Of a stretch of 64,000 nucleotides of DNA, positions 57,268 to 64,000 are shown in pieces. The translations under genes were made by a program, and so were the position numbers. The notes under the pieces were generated by a model. That model was not told the DNA's origin. It worked only from the letters and a program-made list of their open reading frames with translations, and did no database searches. Source of the DNA: Erythroxylum novogranatense. Taxonomy: Eukaryota > Streptophyta > Magnoliopsida > Malpighiales > Erythroxylaceae. Every line of letters starts with the position of its first letter. The stretch's first letter is position 1. Location of the stretch: the NCBI GenBank assembly GCA_029891385.1, contig CM057224.1:37577005-37641004 (forward strand), in the 5' to 3' direction.

Positions 57268-58397
57268 TGTTAAGTCAAACCAGACTTCACGTATTAAATA
57301 ATTTTGATAATAAACAAAGAGAAATATATGAAAGAAAAGCAGACGATACAAAAGCAGACGAAAGAAAAACAGATAGAAGGAAAAGCAAACGATACAAAAG
57401 GCGAAAGAAAAAGCAGACGGAAGAAAAGCGGGCGATACAAAAGCGAGGCGGAAGCTTTACGAAGACAAAAGCGAGGCGATACAAAAGCGGGCGGAAGCTT
57501 TACGAAGACAAAAGCGAGCGGAAGAAAAGCAGATGGAAGAAAAGCGAGGCGATACAAAAGCGGGCGGAAGCTTTACGAAGATAAAAGCGAGGAAGAAAAG
57601 CGAGGCGGAAGAAAAGCGGGCGATACAAAAGCGAGGCGGAAGCTTTACGAAGACAAAAAGCAGACGGAAGAAAAGCGAGGCGGAAGAAAAGCGGGCGATA
57701 CAAAAGCGCGGAGCTTTACGAAGACAAAAGCGCGATATGAAAATAAGACGGAAGAAAGAAACATCGATTTAAGGCGGTTACGGGCTAAAGCGAATAACCG
57801 TTCTTTAAAGATTGAAAGCGAGATAGTCGAAAGCAGTTGAAGTTCCACTATAAATAAGAGTCGAGATTGAAGAAGAAATAACTTTTGAAAAAGAGAATGA
57901 AACTCTGTATATTCAATATCATCTATCGAGAGAAAATTGCGAACTATTTTCGAGTGTATATTGTGAAGAGCAACTCTTTTGTAAAAGCTCTTTATCGCTT
58001 TTCATTTTGAAAAAGTGCTTCTGAGATAACTGAAGAGGCTAAGAGTAAAAGAATACTTCTTTGTTAAGAGACTGAAGAGGCTCGATCTAAAGAATACTTG
58101 TAATCAGTTTGGAGATAGTGAAAATCTCGGAAGAATATCGAGGATTGGGCGTAGCCACGGTTTGGGGTGAACCAGGATAAAATTGCATGTTTCTCTCTCT
58201 ACTCTTACTTTTCTTAAATCGTAGTTTTCATTATTAATAAAGTTTTCAAACTAGTTAAGAATTGATTTACGATAAGTTTTACGAAAAACAAGCAATTGTT
58301 ATTGAAGGGTTTAAAGAAAAGTTTATCACAATTCAACCCCCTTCTTGTGTATCTTGGTCATATTATTACTCAATATATTAACGTGCGATTTACTTCA
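57268..58397 (+). mobile_element. 3' LTR of the 9.3-kb copia element
   Basis: Same ends as 49142-50228. Its minisatellite (57325-57745) is longer and arranged differently, so the array changed after insertion or the copies were read differently. Confidence 0.88.
57325..57745. repeat. Minisatellite of AGCAGACGGAAGAAA type (3' LTR)
   Basis: Same units as 49240-49590. A 178-residue Lys/Arg/Glu-rich frame (57304-57840) stays open through it; several overlapping frames do too. Confidence 0.92.
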
Positions 58398-58402
58398 TGT
58401 TA

Positions 58403-60775
58403 CTCTTAGTGTATCACTGCATTTTATGTAATAAGTACTGCAGTTCATTATAATTGTTGCATTTTGGTCTTCTCTTTATGGGGAAAAAGTTAATAGTGAA
58501 TTTATTCATACATTTCAACGTTATGGTTCTTTTTCTTTTTTCCCCTTTTTGGAGGATGAGGGTTTGAAAGAAAATTATAATTGATGGGAAATTGCTTATT
58601 TTCTCTTTTATTTCCTCTTTTATGCACAATGAAGTGGTTTCGAATGATATGGTGATAAATAATAGTCCATAGAAGTTTTACAAAATCAAAGGTGGAGACT
58701 CTTTCACGGAAGAAAGTGCGAGTTGGAGAAATTGTCGGGGTGAGTATAATGAATTCTATTAATATTTCTCCTTTGTTGATTGAATTTTGTTAATAACATG
58801 GTTGTCTAAGTTGTTAAATAAAATATTTGCAAACTTTCATACAGCTATTCTCTCGTAATTATTTATCGGACATGAAGCTGAATTTCTTTGTGTTTGAGTT
58901 AAGCGGGATGGATTTTTCTTGATTTACTATTTCTTGCGACTACAAACCCTGATGGTGTCTGCTATGTTGAGGTTTTCTTTTCCCATGCGGTTTAAGCTAT
59001 TATTGTTCATGTTATTACATAAAAAACATAACTTTTTTTGCTTGATCATAGCACCTTCTTTTCCTTTTCCATTTTCTTTTTTTTCATTGCAGACATCAAA
59101 TTTAGATGGGGAAATAAATCTGAAGATCAGAACGGCATTGAAAAAGACCAGGGATTACTGACTCCTGAGAAAGCTATGGAATTCAAAGGTTGAGTCTAGG
59201 TTTAGAATATCAAAATATAGGGGTATATATGCCTCCAAAATCACATTGAAGTAATACCAGTTAGTTAGAGCAGCAGTTAATATCAAGCTCTTTCTGCATT
59301 TGTTTTAAGCTTCTTTTTGCTAACACTCTCAGCTTCGTCACCTTTCATGTTTAATATGAAATAATAAAGTATCCTGGGTTGGTGAAATTGTTAAATAGGC
59401 TTTGCTAAGAGTTTATATCTAAAATTTTGCACACATTCCATGTTTACCTTTAAAGTGTCATCTTTCTTTTACATCACAAGCATTCTTATATTACTTTATT
59501 AATGCAAGTGAAGTGCAGTGTGAGCAACTACGATTCTCGAGGATGCCCAATATTGTCAAAATGAGCATCTGTCTTCGTTTTTTAATTCTCATATGTACAA
59601 TTATAATTATTTGAGAGTTGAAACCGAGGGCAAGTATATTTAGCTTTGTGGTTTGACCTTCCTTTCCTTTTCTCTTTTCGGCATAGTCAAAAGTTACTTG
59701 CGGTTTTAAAATATTGCATCACTTTGATGTTTGTATATGTGTTTGTTATGCCAACTTGATCTTATGGAAGTTACTTTACTAATTATATATTGTTATCTCT
59801 GGGTTATTCTTGCCATTTGTTTGCTAACCTAATTTTTCAGACTACGGAAAGAAACATCTAAAACAATATAAATGCTTATGACATACTCTTTGGATTGCGG
59901 GAGGCACATAAGTTCTGTAACATGTGGACAAAACCTTGAAGGAAATGGCAATTGAATTTGCTGAGTATCAGGTCACTTTAGCTTTAGTCTCAGTGTGATT
60001 GATGAATAATTGGTTGACATGTGGCATTTTAGATTTAGAACATAATTCAACTTAGCCACTTTCCCTTTTTGGAGATTGACTCAGGTCTGCGTTGATGTAT
60101 TCATCACTACCCAGACTTATGTGGACATTGTTTCCATTTACATTATTCCAAAACTCTTTGGAGGGCGGATATAATGAAATATTATAGTCCTGCTGGAAAA
60201 TGGTGTTAAGTATTCATTAATGAATTTTCAGTTCTGCATTGAAAGTGTTTTATCATTTAATTCATTCTCTTATCGAATCTTCTTCTTCTATTTTGTTGTG
60301 CCTTTGTTGCATGTCTCTCTAGTACTTCTCTCACATTTTTTTGATTTATTCTTCTTCTTGTCCTCCTCATTTATCTCCTGGCTTTCCCTATCATATTTTT
60401 CTTCTCTTTCAAGTATTTTTGAAATTTTGTTTTTTCCTGCTATGGTTATTGTATTGAGAAATTCAAATCCTTCTTAACTTGGTGCACCCCCAGTTCCTTC
60501 ATTTTATGAGCATGCAACTATCTCATCACATTGTTGTATAGAGGGAAACTCATTTCTGGTCATAAAATTCTGAAAGAACTGGGCCCATTATGTTTTTCTC
60601 CATTTCTAGCCAGATTATTCTTTTAGTTGTTAGCAAACTTATTCTCATGATGCAAGGTAGCAAATAACATTGCCACTTGTTTTTGACTAATTGGGTTCTA
60701 CGAAATTTTAGTGTTGGATGGTTTGTGAATAATGATGAATATATGTTTCTCTTTGTGTATCACTGCATTTTATGT
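58403..60775 (+). pseudogene. ALA3-SEC24 chimeric repeat, end of unit 3 and unit 4
   Basis: 58403-58429 completes unit 3. Unit 4 follows: exon d about 58628-58738 (TTTCGAATG, GTGCGAGTTGG), e about 58895-58970 (a short deletion removes FPAD: GGATTTTTCTTGATTTACT), f about 59093-59187, g about 59900-59968, h about 60086-60180. The repeat ends at about 60775, where TTTTATGTAA passes into unique sequence instead of ATAAGTACT. Exon e is the clearest real lesion among the four units. Confidence 0.8.
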
Positions 60776-60919
60776 AAATCGGAATATTTTTTTTTATTAC
60801 GATATCAATTTGCATGACATTCTGTTGGTAAGATTATTAGTGGTAATCGGGCTTTGTTTTAATTTCTTGATGTTCACTTTCGGGTTTATTACTATCATCC
60901 ATTTTCGGTGTTATGCGAT

Positions 60920-62943
60920 CTTGCAAAGCTCTACGGTGATCTTAGATGGAGCGTCATGAGGCCTCAAGTTTGAGGCGTTGATGCGTGTCGAGATCTGACG
61001 AGATCAAATGCATTCAAGTTCAAGAATACCATGGAAATTTTTGAAAGCGTATTCAACGGATGTCGACCTGCCGGGGTTTGTAGTTTTCCAACAAATTAGT
61101 TGTCATTTCAATGTATACTAATTGCCGCCCGATTGTAAATGGTATTTGACTTTGATAAGAACATTTTAGTTTCTTGATCATTAGAACTGAATTTGGAAAC
61201 TTGCACAATCCTCCAACCATTTGATAACTACAAGTTTTCTCTATATTAATCTTTCACATGAATCTCAGGACAATTCCAAAAGACGCCACAATTGGAATCT
61301 TGTAAGACGTTGCTAGCTTCTTCATTTAAGGAGATACTACAGAAGTAGAAAATAAAATTTGTTCTTTTTGCATAGAACAGTTGAATGTTAATTGACCTTC
61401 AGACACATGATTTTTCTGCAATTTGTTAGATCTATCCTCTCTTTTATTCTTTTTCTAAATGATGTGGTTGTGCAGATGGTAAGGATCTGATTTTTTCTTA
61501 CCAGTTGTACTCACTTACAATGCTTGTCCCTGCAGATAAACTGTGACAAAACCTTAATGGTGACATTGAAACATGATGATAAGTTCGGGATGGTTGAATG
61601 TTCATTTCAGGTGCCTTTAATTTTCTATGCTTTTTAATGTATTTTGGTCGAGGTCCATGTGGTCTTTTCATTTTGCTATTAAATATTTGATTTCAAGAAG
61701 AGGAACTTGGTTAGATGTCTTCCGAAGTTTATAAGCCAGTTCGATCGCTATCTGATTAAACCATATACTTATCTATCTTCTTGTGATGCAAATTAGAAGT
61801 TTTTGATCAGTAACCATACGTTTGACTTGGTTTAGTTTAAAATATCTGAGGTCTACATTTGTAATTTATGGTACTAGATAGCTAGGCGGGTTATTCTTAC
61901 TTGTAATTATTTTATCACGAAATTAAAGATTGCATAATTTTATTCTATAGAAATGTTATATGTTGAGAATATAAATATAAAAGTCTTATTTATCAATACT
62001 ATTTAGTGGTTTTGATATGTTTCATTTTGTTAATACTTGTACATTAGCTAAATCTACCAGGCCCTGTAACACCTGTATGTTGAAACTTGTACATGTGTAG
62101 TCCTATTCATCAAGCTACTAAAAAGTAGGGTTGACATAACCTGCCTTGCCTGGCACGACACAAGCTTAGAAATTTTAGGTTAAATGGTGTTTTGAGTTCT
62201 AATATTTGCCCTGGGCTTGGAGCCTCTGGCCAGATCGGGCTTTGGGCTGGCCCCAAAGACACATTTTGGGCCTGACCTGACCTGTTTTGTCAAGCCTACT
62301 AAAAAAGGGTTTCAGATAGCTTGGATGCTTTATTTTGTTTTGAAACAGTTAATCAAACTAAAATTTTCTTTTTCTCTCAACAATAATCATTTTAGATGAA
62401 GTTTGAGAAAAAAAATATGTAAATCAAGTTCTCATGTTAGGGCTGAATGCTGGTTTTCATTGTTACACTTTTCCTTTAGTTGTTTTACTTACCCTTTACC
62501 TGTCTGCATCTTCAATTGTCAAAAGTTATTGGAATTCTTATTCGAATATATTGTTCACAAATTGATGTTCTTGTTCCTTTCTATTTTTCTCCATCTTTCT
62601 TTCTTCAGCATTAATAAAAAGTACTGGATTGCGAACTGATGGGAGAATAGATGACCGATCTTTTTGGATCAATTATGTTTCCTCTGTTTTTACTCCTTTA
62701 GCAATACCTCTGGTTTACCCTAGGATAATTGGAATCCATGATCTTGACCTACAAGTATGGGCTGTCTCTTGCCCCTTTATTTAAACACACTGCATATTTA
62801 TTACTGAACTCATTCTTGCTTCTATTTCTGATAGGAAGGAAATGGACTATTATTCTGTTCCACTCCCACTTTCCAAAGAACATGTCGTTGATGATGGAAT
62901 ATATCTTACGGAGAATGGTCATGATTGTTTAATATATATTGAA
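60920..62943 (+). pseudogene. SEC24 (CEF-type) 3' exons, single copy
   Basis: SEC24 binds cargo in the COPII coat at the endoplasmic reticulum. Exon i (about 60920-61075): KLYGDLRWSVMRPQ, then VQEYHGNF and a PTDVDLP region after a one-base shift. Exon j (61536-61610): INCDKTLMVTLKHDDKF, ECSFQ, with AG and GT borders. Exon k (62609-62754): STGLRTDGRIDDRSFWINYV and TPLAIPLVYPRIIGIHDLD. Exon l (about 62836-62943): YYSVPLPLSKEHVVDDGIYL, TENGHDCLIYIE. These are the beta-sandwich to gelsolin-like parts of plant SEC24 of the CEF type. Exons between j and k (helical region) are missing. Exons j, k and l are open. Confidence 0.82.
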
Positions 62944-62983
62944 GTGCGATCGATACAATTATATTGAGACAACTATTTGCAAT

Positions 62984-63889
62984 TGAAGTGAATCACACGT
63001 TAATATCTTGAACAATAATATGATCAAGATACCTGAAGGGGGTTAAATTGTGATAAACTTTTCTTAATCCCTTAAAATAATTACTTGTTCTTTCGAAAAC
63101 TTATAAAAAATCAATTAAGTAACTAGTTTGAAAAACTTTGTTAATTTTGAAGAATACGATATAAGTAATATGAGAGTAGAAAGAAAAACACATCAATTTA
63201 TCTGGTTCACCCCAAACCGTGGGCTACGTCCGATCCTCGGATATCCTTCGAGATTTCACTATCTCGAATTGTTTACAAGTATTCTTTCGATTGAGCCTCT
63301 CCGGTCTCTTTCACAAGTATTCTTTTACTCTTAGCCTCTTGGGCTATCTGTAACACTTTCTAATTGAAAGAATAGTAAAGAACTTATTCTGAATAGAAAT
63401 GCTCTTAACCTTGTTCACTCGAAATATCGTTCTGAATTTTCTCTCGGATAATCGAAAATCAAAAGTTGAATACTCGAGTTTCATAAAGTTTTATAAAGTT
63501 GCATAAAGTTGTTTCTTCTTCAATCTCGACTCTTATTTATAGTCGAGTCTTCAACTGTTTCTTGAATATCCGCTTCTTGATTCTTGAAAAAGCGGTTATT
63601 CGGTTTGACTCAAGTAACTAACTCAAACTTTCTTACGTCTGATATTTTGTATCGGCTGCTTTTCTCTTGTGACGCTTTCGTCTGCTTTTTCTTGTAAAGC
63701 TTTCATCTACTTTTGCTTGTAAAGCTTTAAATGCCTTTTAAACTTTGATTTTTCTCCTTCAATTTGTTTTTACTTGGTGATTTTCTCCTTAATTTGTTTT
63801 TTACTTCGGATCGTCCATCTATTTTTCATTTGTATATTTCTCTTTGTTTGTCATCAAAATTATTTATCGTGAAGTCTGATTTGACAACA
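62984..63889 (-). mobile_element. 3' LTR of a minus-strand copia element
   Basis: Reverse-complement relative of the LTR at 57268-58397: minus strand begins TGTTGTCAAATCAGACTTC and ends CGTGTGATTCACTTCA. It shares GGTTCACCCCAAACCGTGGG and the GCTTTTCTC..CGTCTGCTTTT region but has only a few minisatellite units (63640-63720). It starts about 40 bp after SEC24 exon l. Confidence 0.85.
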
Positions 63890-64000
63890 TTCTCCCCTTT
63901 TGATGATAACAAATATTGTGAAATAGAGAAATATGAAAGGTATCAAATTATGAAAAGTATCGAATATCTGAAGTATTAATAGATCAAAATAACTTCGCAT
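63890..64000 (-). mobile_element. Polypurine tract and 3' internal end of the minus-strand copia element
   Basis: The minus strand reads ATCATCAAAAGGGGAGAA next to the LTR start (63890-63907), the same arrangement as 57241-57267. The rest of the element lies beyond the window. Confidence 0.8.

Larger units (their letters stand above)
49142..58397 (+). mobile_element. 9.3-kb SIRE/Maximus-type copia element in unit 3
   Basis: LTRs 49142-50228 (1087 bp) and 57268-58397 (1130 bp) begin TGTTAAGTCAAAC. Flanking 5-mers are TGTTT (49137-49141) and TGTTA (58398-58402), one mismatch; the intron sequence ATGTTTCTCTTTGTG of the other units continues across. Internal order: primer-binding site, gag, protease, integrase, reverse transcriptase, RNase H, then about 3 kb of extra sequence before the polypurine tract. 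Copia gene order with a long 3' extra region is typical of SIRE/Maximus elements. Coding regions are heavily frameshifted. Confidence 0.9.

Noticed and set aside
34404..62943. Autonomous Helitron spanning the gene fragments
   Set aside because: No Rep/helicase coding sequence and no convincing TC...CTRR ends with consistent hairpins were found.
1..64000. Integrated pararetrovirus or other plant virus
   Set aside because: All polymerase motifs belong to gypsy, copia or LINE elements with LTRs, primer sites or chromodomain tails; no movement or coat protein motifs were seen.

Overview
The window is nuclear DNA of a flowering plant, almost certainly a eudicot. It is AT-rich and dominated by nested LTR retrotransposons (Ty3/gypsy and Ty1/copia). 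Fragments of typical plant genes (LEUNIG-like, UTP21-like, ALA3-like flippase, SEC24-like) keep GT-AG introns. I see no bacterial, organellar, tRNA or rRNA genes, and no gene that looks fully intact.

Layout. (1) 1-26061 is a nested gypsy block. The host is a decayed minus-strand Tekay/Del-type chromovirus. Its 3' LTR is 4106-5590, its pol 5562-8976, its gag is split (8998-9217 and 13383-14460), and its 5' LTR is split (14684-15777 and 24293-26061). Three insertions interrupt it: LTR X (683-4105, itself cut by another LTR at 1-682); a 4.2-kb solo LTR A (9223-13377, target duplication CAGTC) in the gag zinc knuckle; and a complete but pol-less element B (15778-24287, target duplication ACGAT) in the 5' LTR. 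(2) 26062-34400 is mostly gene-free. It holds a seven-unit array of about 270 bp repeats, microsatellites, a probable copia LTR, a perfect 72-bp palindrome and a LINE reverse-transcriptase relic. (3) 34404-62943 is a plus-strand run of exon-containing fragments from four genes, in the order UTP21, LEUNIG/LUH, ALA3 (P4-ATPase) and SEC24 (CEF type). A segment of about 2.36 kb joining ALA3 exons to SEC24 exons is tandemly present four times, followed by one set of 3' SEC24 exons. (4) Two copia elements sit inside this repeat: a gag-only element (38107-42726) in unit 1 and a 9.3-kb element with decayed gag-pol and a long 3' extra region (49142-58397) in unit 3. (5) 62984-64000 is the LTR and start of a minus-strand copia element abutting the last SEC24 exon.

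Three observations stand out. A minisatellite core (AGACGATACAAAA / AGACGGAAGAAAA) occurs in the LTRs of three unrelated families. Gypsy LTRs of different families carry the same nested hairpin and intron-like splice signals. Differences between near-identical copies cluster at CAG/CTG sites, often as CAG or CTG against CG; this looks like a systematic sequence error and means some frameshifts and stops here may not be real. All calls come from reading the sequence; no searches or alignments were run.
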